Assembly (NCBI RefSeq): GCF_017884005.1
Contig: NZ_QFAY01000020.1
Coordinates: 1-59,162 of the forward strand
Direction: 5' to 3'
DNA length: 59,162 nucleotides
Source: Streptococcus panodentis
GTDB lineage: Bacteria; Bacillota; Bacilli; Lactobacillales; Streptococcaceae
In this document: in pieces, positions 43,510-52,823 of the stretch
Layout of the letters: every line of letters starts with the position of its first letter
Numbering within the stretch: position 1 is the first letter of the stretch
The notes under the pieces: model-generated
What the model was told of the DNA's origin: nothing
Databases searched by the model: none
What the model saw: only the letters and a program-made list of their open reading frames with translations
Program-made: the position numbers and the translations under genes

Positions 43510-46191
43510 ATGAAGAAAAACTATATGATCGGTGCAGCTGCTGTCCTTGCCCTTGGCCTCTGCTTTTATGGCTGGGGCCGTTGGCAGTCTGTCAGTCAGA
43601 CGCAAAGCAACCGAGTCAGCTATATCGGGGACTGGACAGGCAGCAGTCAGGCAGCTCCCAAGGAACTGACGCCTGAGCAGATTAGTGAGCAGGAGGGGAT
43701 TGCCGCTGAGCAGATTGTGGTTAAGATTAGCGACCAAGGTTATGTCACCTCGCATGGCGACCATTATCATTACTATAATGGCAAGGTGCCCTTCGATGCC
43801 ATTATCAGCGAAGAGCTGATCATGCGCAGGCCTGATTATAAACTGCAGCAGGAGCATATTGTCAATGAGGTTCAGGACGGCTATATTATCAAGGTTGACG
43901 GCAGCTATTTTCTGTATCTGAAGGATGCCAAGCATACGACCAATGTCCGCTCGGTGGATGAAATTGCCCGCCAAAAGCAGCTCCATCATGTCAAGGAAGA
44001 TGGCGGCGGTTCACAGGCTTCAGGCAACAGAGCGGGCAGGACTCAGGATTTCAGTCAGCCCAGTCCCTCCTTGGCAGCTGGAAACAGCCTGGCCTCTCTC
44101 ACAAGCGGCAGCCGTCGAGAGAATGGCCATTATACAACGGACGACGGCTATGTCTTTCATCCGACTGATGTCATTCAAGATACAGGGGACGCCTTTATCG
44201 TGCCGCATGGCAATCATTTTCATTATATCCCTAAAAGCGACCTATCTTCGGCAGAACTGGCAGCTGCACAGCTTTACTGGAACAGCCGGCGGACGGCAGT
44301 CTCGCCAGCTGCTCCGGTCTTAGCAGGAGGACCTGTCATACAGCGGCCTGCGGTCAGTCAGGCTGGTCAGCCAGTTATGGGAAATGCCGGCGGCAGCGGT
44401 CCTTTTATCAGCCATCAGCCAAGTCAGCCAGCGCCGTCTCAGCCGTCCACAGCTCCGGCAAATCAACCTGTTCAGCCGCAGGACAGGAAAAATGAGAATC
44501 CGACGGTTCAGGATTTGTTAAAGCAATTATACGCTCTTCCTAAGGAGCAGCGGCATGTGGAAGCAGACGGTCTGCTCTATGATCCGGCACAGATTGTCCG
44601 ATGGACTGACACCGGTGTGGCAGTGCCCCATGGCGACCATTACCATTTTATTCCTTATGAACAGCTGTCTCCGCTGGAACAGCAGATCAGCCGCTTGCTG
44701 ACCGGCCAGCCGGCGGCCAATGCGGTCAGCCCGAATCCTGAGCAGCCTCTGCCATCAGTGTCAGAAGCAGAGACACTTCCGGTCAAGGAAGCTGATTTGC
44801 CTGCTCAGCTGGTTCGCAAGGCAGATCAGGGTTATGTTTTTCAAAAAGAGGGACACTACCGCTATATATTGGCCAAGGATCTGTCACAGCTGGCTGTGGC
44901 TCAGCTGGAGAAGCGCTGGGAAGAGATGAGTCCAGCTCCGGCCCTGCCGGCAGTCAGCCTGCCAGGGCCTAAAGCAGACGTGGACGCACGCAATCAAGAG
45001 TTTTATCAGGCGGTTTATCAGATTCTGGCAGCCAGTCATGAGCGTCTGCTGGCGTCAAAAGGGCGGCTGGCTGATTTTCAGAGACTGCAGCAGCTGCTGA
45101 CTCAGCTTAATGCTGAAGGAAGGGATAAGTCCCGGCTGGTAGATGAACTGCTGGCATTTACAGCGCCTATCCTCCATCCAGAACGGCTGGGCCGGCCAAA
45201 TGCGCAGATTGTCTATACGGCCAAAGAGATTCGGGCAGCCCAGCTGGCAGATAAGTACACGACCTCTGACGGCTATATCTTTGATGCCCATGACATCATC
45301 AGCGATGAGGGGGTTGCCTATGTTACGCCGCACATGGGGCACAGCCACTGGATTGGCAAGGACAGCCTGTCAGCAGCTGAAAAAGCGGCAGCCCAGACTG
45401 TCGCTCATGAAAAAGGGCTTCTGCCTCCAGCAGCTGATGATAAGTCTTATTTCAAAGCAGATGGTGAGTCTGCGCAGGCGATTTACAATCGAGTCTCAGC
45501 TGCGAATATGATTCCGCTGGTGCGGCTGCCTTATCATGTCGAGCATACAGTAGAGGTTAAAAACGGCAACCTCATCATTCCTCATAAAGACCATTATCAT
45601 AATATCAAGTTTGCTTGGTTTGATGACGGAAGTTACAAGGCACCTGCAGGCTATAGCATAGAGGAGCTCTTTGCCACCATTAAATACTATGTCGAACATC
45701 CGGAGGCCCGACCTCTTTCTGAGGACGGCTGGGGCAGCAGCAGCGATCATGCGCTGGGCAAGGATACAGAGCCGGCAGGAGATGCTAAGGAGGAAGAAGA
45801 CGAGGAAGCAGCTGAAGAGCCAGCAGAGGAGCAGGTGCCCTCTGAGCGGGTGGCTGAAAAACTCCAAGAAGCAGAGAGTTTATTCGTTCAGTTAGGGCCT
45901 TCCCCTTTAAGAGATACCGCTGAGGAAACTCTGGCGGGGCTGAAATCCAGCTTCCTTCTGGGGACGCAGGACAATAACAGCATCATGAAGCAGACCGAGG
46001 AGCTGCTGCAGAAACTGCAAAAGGAGCTGGCTCTTGGGAAGCCTGCAGAGACTGCAGGGGCTTCAGCTGTTCCCGCAGGCAGCACTGAGGAGCCGGCAGC
46101 ACAGCCGGCTGATGCTCAGGCAGAAAGGGAAGACAGGAGTCCGGCTGACACGGACCTGTATCCTCCTCAGCCAGACTCAAGCTCAGACTAG
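43510..46191 (+). CDS. Polyhistidine triad surface protein (Pht family)
   Basis: Exported protein of 893 residues. One N-terminal hydrophobic segment (KKNYMIGAAAVLALGLCFYGWG) and five histidine triads: HGDHYH (residue 82), HGNHFH (233), HGDHYH (374), HMGHSH (608) and HKDHYH (692). A sixth position (EGHYRYI, about 447) is degenerate. Pro/Gln-rich linkers lie between the repeats, and an acidic, coiled-coil C-terminus (EEEDEEAAEEPAEEQ) ends the protein. Known Pht proteins bind zinc, pass it to AdcAII and bind factor H or C3. Co-transcribed with adcA2 under AdcR. AAAGGAG precedes ATG 43510. Confidence 0.93.
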   Translation: MKKNYMIGAAAVLALGLCFYGWGRWQSVSQTQSNRVSYIGDWTGSSQAAPKELTPEQISEQEGIAAEQIVVKISDQGYVTSHGDHYHYYNGKVPFDAIISEELIMRRPDYKLQQEHIVNEVQDGYIIKVDGSYFLYLKDAKHTTNVRSVDEIARQKQLHHVKEDGGGSQASGNRAGRTQDFSQPSPSLAAGNSLASLTSGSRRENGHYTTDDGYVFHPTDVIQDTGDAFIVPHGNHFHYIPKSDLSSAELAAAQLYWNSRRTAVSPAAPVLAGGPVIQRPAVSQAGQPVMGNAGGSGPFISHQPSQPAPSQPSTAPANQPVQPQDRKNENPTVQDLLKQLYALPKEQRHVEADGLLYDPAQIVRWTDTGVAVPHGDHYHFIPYEQLSPLEQQISRLLTGQPAANAVSPNPEQPLPSVSEAETLPVKEADLPAQLVRKADQGYVFQKEGHYRYILAKDLSQLAVAQLEKRWEEMSPAPALPAVSLPGPKADVDARNQEFYQAVYQILAASHERLLASKGRLADFQRLQQLLTQLNAEGRDKSRLVDELLAFTAPILHPERLGRPNAQIVYTAKEIRAAQLADKYTTSDGYIFDAHDIISDEGVAYVTPHMGHSHWIGKDSLSAAEKAAAQTVAHEKGLLPPAADDKSYFKADGESAQAIYNRVSAANMIPLVRLPYHVEHTVEVKNGNLIIPHKDHYHNIKFAWFDDGSYKAPAGYSIEELFATIKYYVEHPEARPLSEDGWGSSSDHALGKDTEPAGDAKEEEDEEAAEEPAEEQVPSERVAEKLQEAESLFVQLGPSPLRDTAEETLAGLKSSFLLGTQDNNSIMKQTEELLQKLQKELALGKPAETAGASAVPAGSTEEPAAQPADAQAEREDRSPADTDLYPPQPDSSSD

Positions 46192-46273
46192 GGAGAGCTC
46201 AAGGCTGCTTGGTCTTGCTCAGTCTTGAATCTCTTTGCACATCCGCTCCTGCCTGTCTATTTTTTGAAAAATG

Positions 46274-46282
46274 TGATAGAAT
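46274..46282 (+). promoter_or_regulatory. Extended -10 promoter of ndk
   Basis: TGA-TAGAAT (TG 46274-46275, hexamer 46277-46282). No strong -35. About 25 bases of leader to the ATG with GAGGTGAG. Confidence 0.5.
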
Positions 46283-46313
46283 AAGTGAAAACAGCAGTTA
46301 ATGAGGTGAGCAC

Positions 46314-46733
46314 ATGGAGAAAACACTTTTTATTGTCAAGCCTGACGGTGTTCGGCGCGGTCTGGTCGGACAGGTCCTGCAGCGGATAGAACAGCGCGGC
46401 TTTCAGCTGGAAAGACTGGAATACCGCTCAGCGGTCAGCAGCGAACTCATCGACCAGCACTATGAGCAGCTGCTGGATAAGGCTTTCTATCCTGCTATCC
46501 GTGCATTTATGACCTCAGGACCGCTTGTAGTCGGTGTCATTTCCGGTCCAAAGGTCATTGAGTGCTGGCGGACCATGATGGGCGCTACCCTGCCAGAAGA
46601 AGCTTTGCCCGGCACCATTCGTGCTGATTTTGCGCATGCAGCCTCTCCGGGCGGGACCATTGAGAATATCGTACACGGATCTGACTCGGCCGCATCGGCT
46701 GCGCGCGAAATCAAGCTCTGGTTTGGAGAATAA
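46314..46733 (+). CDS. ndk: Nucleoside diphosphate kinase
   Basis: Protein of 139 residues, the usual length. It has the N-terminal [25 protein letters not shown] and the active-site His in [16 protein letters not shown]. It transfers the gamma-phosphate between nucleoside di- and triphosphates through a phospho-His. GGTGAG precedes the ATG. A strong terminator lies about 200 bases downstream. Confidence 0.96.
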   Translation: MEKTLFIVKPDGVRRGLVGQVLQRIEQRGFQLERLEYRSAVSSELIDQHYEQLLDKAFYPAIRAFMTSGPLVVGVISGPKVIECWRTMMGATLPEEALPGTIRADFAHAASPGGTIENIVHGSDSAASAAREIKLWFGE

Positions 46734-47213
46734 GAAAGCAATCAAGTTCGGAAGCGGATCGGCTTTGAGAAGGAAGATACGGAGCCAGCTGCCGCCGCGG
46801 TCGGAGCAATTCTCTTTAAATTTCTCTGCAAACGGTGTCAGCTTCAACAGCTTTCCAGACAGTTGGAGCTGATGTGCTTTAAAGAGCTTTTCGAAGGCTA
46901 TAAGAAACATTTTCCAAGGAGAATGATAAAAAATAGAAAACGAATGAAGGGTGGTTAGCATTTTCTAACCTGCCGTCCTCATTCGTTTTTTTTGCTGATT
47001 CAAATGCAGTATTTCAATGAGAGCCATCAGACATTAGGCAGGAGCAGACAGCCCAAAGCAGTGCTTTTGTCGCTTCCTCATGGAAGCTTTATCTACAGCC
47101 TCAAAGAGGCCTCTATCGTTTTTGGGCACTTTCTGCCTAGTCTGCTTTTGATTTTTCCATTGAGTATTGGAAGATATAGAAGAAGGGAAGACAGTCTGCT
47201 GCAAATTTGGCAC
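46734..47213. other. Gene-free region with terminator and BOX-like fragments
   Basis: No gene is visible. A degenerate boxA-like end lies on the minus strand (TTCGAAAAGCTCTTTAAAGC, 46876-46895). A long hairpin at 46937-46993 (AACGAATGA/TCATTCGTT with GGTTAG/CTAACC inside, then eight T) is a strong terminator. 47071-47169 (CGCTTCCTCATGGAAGC ... CTAGTCTGCTTTTG ... GAGTATT) matches the 3' half of the BOX-like element on the plus strand. Confidence 0.6.
46937..46993 (+). terminator. Terminator downstream of ndk
   Basis: AAAACGAATGA pairs with TCATTCGTTTT, and an inner GGTTAG pairs with CTAACC. It ends in a run of eight T. It can also act on transcripts leaving pepT on the minus strand because of the A run on its left side. 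Confidence 0.85.
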
Positions 47214-48437
47214 TCAGTCCTGATAGGAGACAATACCGATAATAGTGTCTACAGCCCGCTCCATCGTCTGCAGACTGACATACTCAAAGCGGCCGTGCAT
47301 GTTTTCACCGCCGGCAAAAAGGTTGGGGGTGGGAATCCCCATAAAGGAAATTTTGGAGCCGTCCGTGCCGCCGCGGATAGGCTCGATAAGAGGCTGGATG
47401 CCCAGACTTTCCATGACTGCCTTGGCGATATTGACCGGTGTCATGTCTTTCTCGATGATCTGCTTCATGTTGTAATATTGGTCTTTGAGGGTCAGGCTGA
47501 CGCGCTCGCTGTCCAGCTCTTGGTTCATCTTGTCAGTAATGGCCTGCATAACAGCTTTGCGATGTTCAAAAGCCTCCGTCTCAAAGTCGCGGACAATGTA
47601 GCTGGCCTGAGCCTGCTCAACGGTTCCGGTCACGCTCATCAGGTGGTAGAAGCCTTGGTAGCCTTCGGTCTTCTCAGGGCGGTCGCCGGCAGGCAGCTGA
47701 TTGTGAAAATCAATGGCCAGCTGCAGGGCATTGACCATTTGTCCCTTGGCTGTTCCCGGATGGACATTGCGTCCCTGAAAGGTGATTTCTGCACCGGCAG
47801 CTGAGAAGGTTTCATACTGGAGTTCTCCCAGCGGGCCGCCGTCAACAGTGTAGGCAAAGTCCACATCAAAGTCCTGAGCGTCAAACTTGTCAGCACCGAC
47901 ACCGATTTCCTCGTCTGGTCCGAAGCCGACCCGGATTTCTCCGTGCTTGATGTCTGGGTGAGCCGTCAGGTACTCTATAGCCGTCATGATTTCTGCGATG
48001 CCCGACTTGTCATCGGCGCCCAGCAGAGTAGTCCCGTCAGTTGTAATCAGGGTTTGTCCCTTGTATTTATGCAGGCTGGAAAAGTCTGCCGGATCCAGAC
48101 TGAAGCCGGAGTTTCCAAGTGCAATCGTGCCACCGTCATAGTTGTCGATAACCTGCGGATTGACGCCTTCAGCATTAAAATCTGCAGTATCCATATGGGA
48201 AATAAAGCCAATCTTGCGGGTAAAAGCCGGGTCATTGGCCGGCAGGGTTCCAATCGCAAAGCCGTTGGGCAGGTAATAGACATTTTGCAGACCGACCCGC
48301 TTCATTTCAGGAATGAGCACTTCATTGGCAAAGTCTGCCTGACTTTGGGTGCTGGGAGTGGCAGTAGATGTCTCGTCGGAGCGAGTGTTGATCTTGACAT
48401 AGGTCAAAAAACGGTCTAAAAGATTTGGGTATTTCAT
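47214..48437 (-). CDS. pepT: Peptidase T (tripeptidase)
   Basis: M20B metallopeptidase of 407 residues. Zinc-site and catalytic regions are visible: [11 protein letters not shown] (first His and Asp), [14 protein letters not shown] (bridging Asp), [15 protein letters not shown] (catalytic Glu-Glu), [13 protein letters not shown], and [30 protein letters not shown] (last His). It releases the N-terminal residue of tripeptides in the cytoplasm. GAGGAG precedes ATG 48437; upstream in-frame codons lack a site. Confidence 0.95.
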   Translation of the reverse strand: MKYPNLLDRFLTYVKINTRSDETSTATPSTQSQADFANEVLIPEMKRVGLQNVYYLPNGFAIGTLPANDPAFTRKIGFISHMDTADFNAEGVNPQVIDNYDGGTIALGNSGFSLDPADFSSLHKYKGQTLITTDGTTLLGADDKSGIAEIMTAIEYLTAHPDIKHGEIRVGFGPDEEIGVGADKFDAQDFDVDFAYTVDGGPLGELQYETFSAAGAEITFQGRNVHPGTAKGQMVNALQLAIDFHNQLPAGDRPEKTEGYQGFYHLMSVTGTVEQAQASYIVRDFETEAFEHRKAVMQAITDKMNQELDSERVSLTLKDQYYNMKQIIEKDMTPVNIAKAVMESLGIQPLIEPIRGGTDGSKISFMGIPTPNLFAGGENMHGRFEYVSLQTMERAVDTIIGIVSYQD

Positions 48438-48845
48438 GGTGTCTCCTCTGATACTGTTTGAAAATCGAAAACCGCTGGATGCGGCTGTTGGAAACGGCAC
48501 TGCAGCTGGAGAGCAGTGCTTCTGGCATTCCTGACAGAAACTTTCTCCGCCATCTCAATCCATCCAATGGTGATGGAGGGCGTCTTGCCGTTTGGCCTGG
48601 CTTCTCATCGTCTGAGCAGCAGGCAGTCGGCCAGCAGGCAATGGCTCCGCCGCTTCCTGGCTGAACAAAATGCTTAAGTCTGTGACTTTGCGGACAAGTC
48701 TGTTGATTTTCTTTCGTATGGAATAGTTTAAAACTATTTTAGCATATTCAGAAGAAAGTGAGAAATTTTTTTATCTTTCTGCAAAAAAACTGCAGGAATC
48801 CAGTAATTATTTCAATATCTGTGGAAAATCTGATAAGATATATCT
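48438..48845. other. Gene-free divergent region pepT / glycoconjugate operon
   Basis: About 400 bases with no supported gene. On the minus strand TGC-TAAAAT (48736-48744) is an extended -10 that could drive pepT with a 290-base leader; it lies next to an imperfect palindrome AATAGTTTAAAACTATT (48722-48738). On the plus side the end of the region carries the promoter at 48831-48839. The middle (48480-48670) is G+C-rich with a CACTGCAGCTGGAGAGCAGTG hairpin near 48500. Confidence 0.5.
48831..48839 (+). promoter_or_regulatory. Extended -10 promoter, probably leaderless transcript
   Basis: TGA-TAAGAT (TG 48831-48832, hexamer 48834-48839) is followed by six bases and then ATG 48846, so +1 would coincide with the A of the start codon. 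No Shine-Dalgarno sequence exists, and TGA and TAA in frame at 48831 and 48834 exclude an earlier start. Confidence 0.5.
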
Positions 48846-49619
48846 ATGGAAAAGGCAAAAAAGATTAAAAAAGTCGTGCTGCTGGGGGCCAGCGGCGGTA
48901 TCGGCCGCCAGCTGGCAGAGCGGTTGGCCCAGCGAGCTGACCAGCTGCTTCTGGTCGGCAGAGATGAAAGCAGGCTGCGTCAAGCAGTGAAAGAACTAGG
49001 AGAAAGCCCAGCCCAGCTGGATTATAGAGTTTTGGATATGAGAGATAGAGCAGCCTTAGAACAGTTTGCCCACAATTTGGAGGCTGATCTCCTGATCAAC
49101 TGCAGCGGTCTGGCAAGCTTGGAGCAGGCAGCGAACCTGACTGCAGCGGCAGAAGCTGATATTTGGCAGGTCAACTGTCTGGCGCCGATTTTCCTTATGA
49201 AACAAGCAGTCCAGAGCGGCAGCTGCACAACCTTTGTCCAACTGTCCTCTCTGGCCGCCATCTGCCCCCATCCTTATCTGGCCGCCTACAGTGCCAGCAA
49301 GGCGGCCCTGCACTCCTATTGCTTGTCTTTGCAGGAGGAGTTGAGGCAGGCTGGATCTGCGATGAAGATCTGCGTCTACACACTGGGACCGACCCAGACC
49401 GGAATCCTTCCACAGCAAGCAGCAGCCGCCTTGGGCGGCGGCGGTTTGCAGCTGCAGGCGTCTGCAGCCGCAGCCGGCATTCTGAAACAGCTTGAGAAAG
49501 AGCGGACTTCTGCCGTCATCGGTGCAAGGTACCGCCTGCTTGTCTGCCTGATGAAACTGCTGCCGCAGAGCTGGCAGCTGGGCCTGCTGGGACATTATTT
49601 ACGAAAGGGGCTGAGTTGA
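48846..49619 (+). CDS. Short-chain dehydrogenase/reductase
   Basis: Protein of 257 residues with a Rossmann fold: nucleotide motif GASGGIGRQ (residues 14-22), a CSG in place of the usual NAG (LLINCSGLAS), and the catalytic Ser and YxxxK in FVQLSSLAAICPHPYLAAYSASKAAL. The C-terminal 40 residues (RYRLLVCLMKLLPQSWQLGLLGHYLRK) are hydrophobic and amphipathic, suggesting membrane contact and a lipid substrate, as in ketoacyl or ketosphinganine reductases. First gene of a four-gene operon; its stop overlaps the next start (TGATG). No ribosome-binding site is seen (leaderless candidate). Confidence 0.82.
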   Translation: MEKAKKIKKVVLLGASGGIGRQLAERLAQRADQLLLVGRDESRLRQAVKELGESPAQLDYRVLDMRDRAALEQFAHNLEADLLINCSGLASLEQAANLTAAAEADIWQVNCLAPIFLMKQAVQSGSCTTFVQLSSLAAICPHPYLAAYSASKAALHSYCLSLQEELRQAGSAMKICVYTLGPTQTGILPQQAAAALGGGGLQLQASAAAAGILKQLEKERTSAVIGARYRLLVCLMKLLPQSWQLGLLGHYLRKGLS

Positions 49620-50767
49620 TGCATCTGATTTTTTTACTCCTCGCTCTGACTTATTTGGGGCTTTTTCTGCTGCGCTGGCTTCTTTCTTTGAGCTATTTCA
49701 AAAAAGAGGGAAAAACAGCCTGTCAGGCTGGCTTTAAGGAGGAGCTGTACACTGTTGTTCAGCCCATTCTGTCAGGCGATCCGCGCTTGGAAGCCGACTT
49801 GCTGGCCAATCTTCAGCAGACAGCAGACTTGGAATTTTTTTGGCTGATTGACAAGTCTGATCCAGAGGCTCAAAGAGCAGCGGACCGTATCTGCCAAAAT
49901 CCCTCCTTTGCTCGGCGTATCCGCCTCTTTCTCATGGATGACGTCCCTCAGGGCATGAATCCCAAAAGCTTTAAAATTGCACAGATTGTCAAAGAGCTGA
50001 CCAGACCTTATATGATTGTTTTGGATGATGATACGGTCATTGACTTTTCAAAAATGGGAGAGCTGGCAGCTTATGATGGCAGGACTGCCATTCTGACCGG
50101 TATTCCCTACAATCATGAGCGGAGCAATTTCTGGTCTAAGCTGGTGGCAGCTTTCGTCAATGGCAATTCCTTTATTACATATTTTACCATGGCAGCCATG
50201 AAGGCCAATCACTCTATCAACGGCATGTTTTATATTCTGCCGGTGGAGCTGGTCAAAGAGCTGGACCTGTTCGGACAGATTATGGACTGTCTCTGTGATG
50301 ATTTGGCTGTTGCTGATTATCTGAGCAGCAGAGGGATTGAGATTGTTCAGACACGGGTGACCTGCAATGTCCGCAGCACCATTAAAGACGGCCGGCAATA
50401 CGGTCTGCAGATGAAGCGCTGGCTGCTTTTTACGTCCATTTACCTGCGGGAACATCTGGACTGGAAGCTGCTGTTGCTGATAGCCTTGCCCAGCTGCCTG
50501 CCGATTCCTCTCCTTCTTTGCGGTCTTGTCCTTGGCTGGCCTTATCTTGCTCTGGCCTTGCTGCTGTTTGCTGCAAAGGCGCTCTGGATGTTTGCTTATC
50601 GTCGTTTGATACTGTCTGCCCGGCCTCATCCAGCTGAGATTGTCTATGAAATCCTGAATGACTTGCTGCTGCCTTTTCTCTTTCTCTATGTCCTCGTCAG
50701 TCCTCCTCTGATAAACTGGCGGGGCAGAAAGATTCGTGTGACAGACGGGAAGATTCGTTATGAGTAA
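49619..50767 (+). CDS. Membrane glycosyltransferase, GT2/GT21-like
   Basis: Protein of 382 residues. One N-terminal helix (LIFLLLALTYLGLFLLRWLL), a cytoplasmic GT-A domain and two or three C-terminal helices. Motifs fit processive-type family 2/21 enzymes: a D-rich donor site in MIVLDDDTVIDF, a CDDLAVADYL acceptor-side acid, and Q-M-K-R-W matching QxxRW. Ceramide glucosyltransferases and HpnI share this arrangement, so transfer of a sugar to a lipid at the membrane is likely; donor and acceptor are unknown. ATG 49619 overlaps the SDR stop codon, and the 3' end overlaps the next gene by 8 bp. Confidence 0.82.
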   Translation: MHLIFLLLALTYLGLFLLRWLLSLSYFKKEGKTACQAGFKEELYTVVQPILSGDPRLEADLLANLQQTADLEFFWLIDKSDPEAQRAADRICQNPSFARRIRLFLMDDVPQGMNPKSFKIAQIVKELTRPYMIVLDDDTVIDFSKMGELAAYDGRTAILTGIPYNHERSNFWSKLVAAFVNGNSFITYFTMAAMKANHSINGMFYILPVELVKELDLFGQIMDCLCDDLAVADYLSSRGIEIVQTRVTCNVRSTIKDGRQYGLQMKRWLLFTSIYLREHLDWKLLLLIALPSCLPIPLLLCGLVLGWPYLALALLLFAAKALWMFAYRRLILSARPHPAEIVYEILNDLLLPFLFLYVLVSPPLINWRGRKIRVTDGKIRYE

Positions 50768-51401
50768 GATGGGCAGGTATATCAAGGAGCTGGCCGCCCT
50801 GCCGCCAGAGGCGACTTTGCTTGCTGGGCCTAGGCTCATGCTCTTTCTCAGCGGCAGCAGCCAGCTGGATCGGGCGACTCTGACACCGGGTCAGCAGGCC
50901 CTTTTAAAAGACCTCTGCCCGGCAGGCTATAACTGTGTCAGCAGCAACTTCCCCTACAATCAGCATTTTGAACATGACAAGCAGCAGCCGGTGTCCTTGC
51001 TGGCGGCCTCCTTTTCTAATGTCCGTTATTATTGGCATACTTTGTTCAATGCTGCATTTCAAAAGGAACTGGCCCGGCACCTGCAGCCCTTGCTGCAGGC
51101 AGAAGCGGCTGTTATCATCTGCAAAAGCTCCGGTCTCAATTTACTGACCCAGTGGCTGGACGGGATAGAGCATCTGCAGCCTAAACTGCAGGTCATTGCT
51201 CTGGGGCCGGTGTCTCGGCGGCTGCTGACACGGACAGATCTTGATTTGCTGGTGATTAAGGGCAAGAAGGACAGGTACTCTTATATGTTGGACCGTCATG
51301 CGGCGGATGCTGTCATTGATTCCAATCATTTTGATTATGAATACCGAGAAGATGTGAAAGGATTGATTTATGACTGGCTTAGAAAAAGCGATAAAGATTG
51401 A
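50760..51401 (+). CDS. Alpha/beta hydrolase-like protein of glycoconjugate operon
   Basis: Protein of 213 residues without a family I recognise. It has the pattern of a small alpha/beta hydrolase: LMLFLSGSSQ (strand and oxyanion loop), IICKSSGLN as a nucleophile elbow (C-x-S-x-G, Cys for the first Gly), LLVIKGKKDRYSY with a likely acid Asp, and VIDSNHFDYEY with a likely His. It could be an acyl- or deacyltransferase acting on the product of the flanking glycosyltransferases. Start overlaps the GT2 gene by 8 bp; its end overlaps the GT1 gene by 32 bp, showing tight coupling. Confidence 0.65.
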   Translation: MSKMGRYIKELAALPPEATLLAGPRLMLFLSGSSQLDRATLTPGQQALLKDLCPAGYNCVSSNFPYNQHFEHDKQQPVSLLAASFSNVRYYWHTLFNAAFQKELARHLQPLLQAEAAVIICKSSGLNLLTQWLDGIEHLQPKLQVIALGPVSRRLLTRTDLDLLVIKGKKDRYSYMLDRHAADAVIDSNHFDYEYREDVKGLIYDWLRKSDKD

Positions 51402-52656
51402 TGTGGTCTGCGTCCCTTTCAGCGGACATTTGCTGCCGACTCTGACCCTCCTTGAGCCCTTGCTGGCTGACCGCCGTTTTCAGATACGGGTCATTACCGG
51501 CTGTCAGAAAAAGGAGCTGGTGGAAACAATCGGTTTTGACTGTCTGGCCCTCTTTCCTGAAAGGCCTACGGTCATGGAAGACATTGCCAATACACCGCAG
51601 AAACTCAATCTTCTGACGGCCTACCGGCAGTTTCGGGCCAATGCCGATTTGATTCCTCAGGTGATGGACGAATTGCATCGGATATGGCAGAAGGACGGCC
51701 GGCCCGATCTGGTCATTGCTGATTTTGTAGCCACTCCGGCCGGGCTTGTGGCTGACCGTCTGGGTCTGCCCTGGATAACGACCATTCCCAGCCCTGTCGC
51801 CCTTGAGTGCCGATGGACCACCCCGACCTATCTGGGCGGCTGGAGACCGCATGAAGGCCGCCTTTACAAGATCAGAGATGCCTTGGGCAGAAAAGCCATT
51901 CATCTAGGAAAACGTCTGGCTTTCTCTCTGATCAGGAGGAGTTTGGGAGATGTTCAGGATTTTAAGCTGTATCGGCCCGATGGGACGGAAGCGATTTATT
52001 CGCCCTATTCCATTCTGGCTCTGTGGCTGGAAGAGTTGGAATTCCGCGATGACTTTCCTGAGCAGCTCCGTTGGGTGGGCTACAGGTGCCTGTCCTTTGA
52101 CAGGCTGCCTCAGGAGCAGCAGACTTATTTTGCTGCTGACGGCAAAAAGAAAGTTTTAGTGACCTGCGGTACGCACTTGCTGTGGGAGAAAGAGCGCATG
52201 GTCGGCTGGTCGCAAAAGCTCAGCCAGCACTATCCGGACTATCAGTTTTATGTGACTCTGGGACAGGCAGGCGGTTTGGGAAATCCGCCTCAAAAGCTGG
52301 CTGCCAATCTGCTGGTTTTTGACTATCTGCCTTATTCAGATATTTTGGAGCAGATGGACTTTGTCATCCACCATGCCGGTACAGGTATCATGCTCTCCTG
52401 CATCGAACTGGGCATTCCCAGTCTCATTCTGCCGCAGGATTATGACCAGTTTGACAATGCAGTGCGGGCAGAAATCGGACAGGCAGGCTTGGTGGTCCGC
52501 CGGCAGACCGATACAGAAGTGCTGCGCCTGTTTCAGGAGCTGACAGAGCGGACGGATTGGCCGCAGCTGCAAGACTTGGCACAAAAAAGCCGAGCCTATG
52601 AGCCTGCCAAGCTTCTCTATCAGGAATTAAGCCGCTTACTGCAGCTGGACCTATAA
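51370..52656 (+). CDS. GT1 (MGT-like) glycosyltransferase
   Basis: Protein of 428 residues of the UDP-glycosyltransferase (GT-B) type. N-terminal VVCVPFSGHLLPTLTLLEPLL is the acceptor-domain start with the catalytic-type His. The C-terminal domain has VTCGTHLLWEKERM and the donor signature FVIHHAGTGIMLSCIELGIPSLILPQDYDQFDNA. Relatives glycosylate macrolides, sterols, carotenoids or lipids. It begins 32 bp inside the preceding gene and is the last gene of the operon. A two-step glycosylation (GT2 then GT1) of a reduced lipid is an inference from gene order. Confidence 0.85.
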   Translation: MTGLEKAIKIDVVCVPFSGHLLPTLTLLEPLLADRRFQIRVITGCQKKELVETIGFDCLALFPERPTVMEDIANTPQKLNLLTAYRQFRANADLIPQVMDELHRIWQKDGRPDLVIADFVATPAGLVADRLGLPWITTIPSPVALECRWTTPTYLGGWRPHEGRLYKIRDALGRKAIHLGKRLAFSLIRRSLGDVQDFKLYRPDGTEAIYSPYSILALWLEELEFRDDFPEQLRWVGYRCLSFDRLPQEQQTYFAADGKKKVLVTCGTHLLWEKERMVGWSQKLSQHYPDYQFYVTLGQAGGLGNPPQKLAANLLVFDYLPYSDILEQMDFVIHHAGTGIMLSCIELGIPSLILPQDYDQFDNAVRAEIGQAGLVVRRQTDTEVLRLFQELTERTDWPQLQDLAQKSRAYEPAKLLYQELSRLLQLDL

Positions 52657-52772
52657 GCCTTTGTCAGGGATTTTTCTTCCTGTTTTCAGCAATTATTAAA
52701 ATGTCCGAATTATTAAGTTTTTTCTTTTCCATGGGAAATACTGGTTTTCATCTATCCATCCCTTTTGCAACA

Positions 52773-52781
52773 TGGTAAAAT
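52773..52781 (+). promoter_or_regulatory. Extended -10 promoter of hemH
   Basis: TGG-TAAAAT (TG 52773-52774, hexamer 52776-52781) in the same ATGGTAAAATAG context as at 371-382. No clear -35. Start near 52788 gives a leader of about 35 bases. Confidence 0.5.
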
Positions 52782-52811
52782 AGAATAGATTGCAAGGAAA
52801 AAGAGGAAATA

Positions 52812-52823
52812 ATGAAATCATGA
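52812..52823 (+). CDS. Candidate Met-Lys-Ser upstream ORF overlapping hemH start
   Basis: AGAGGA (52802-52807) lies 4 bases before ATG-AAA-TCA-TGA. The TGA (52821-52823) shares its last base with the hemH ATG 52823 (TGATG), and hemH has no better site of its own (15 bases away). The tripeptide ORF may couple or control hemH translation. Confidence 0.4.
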
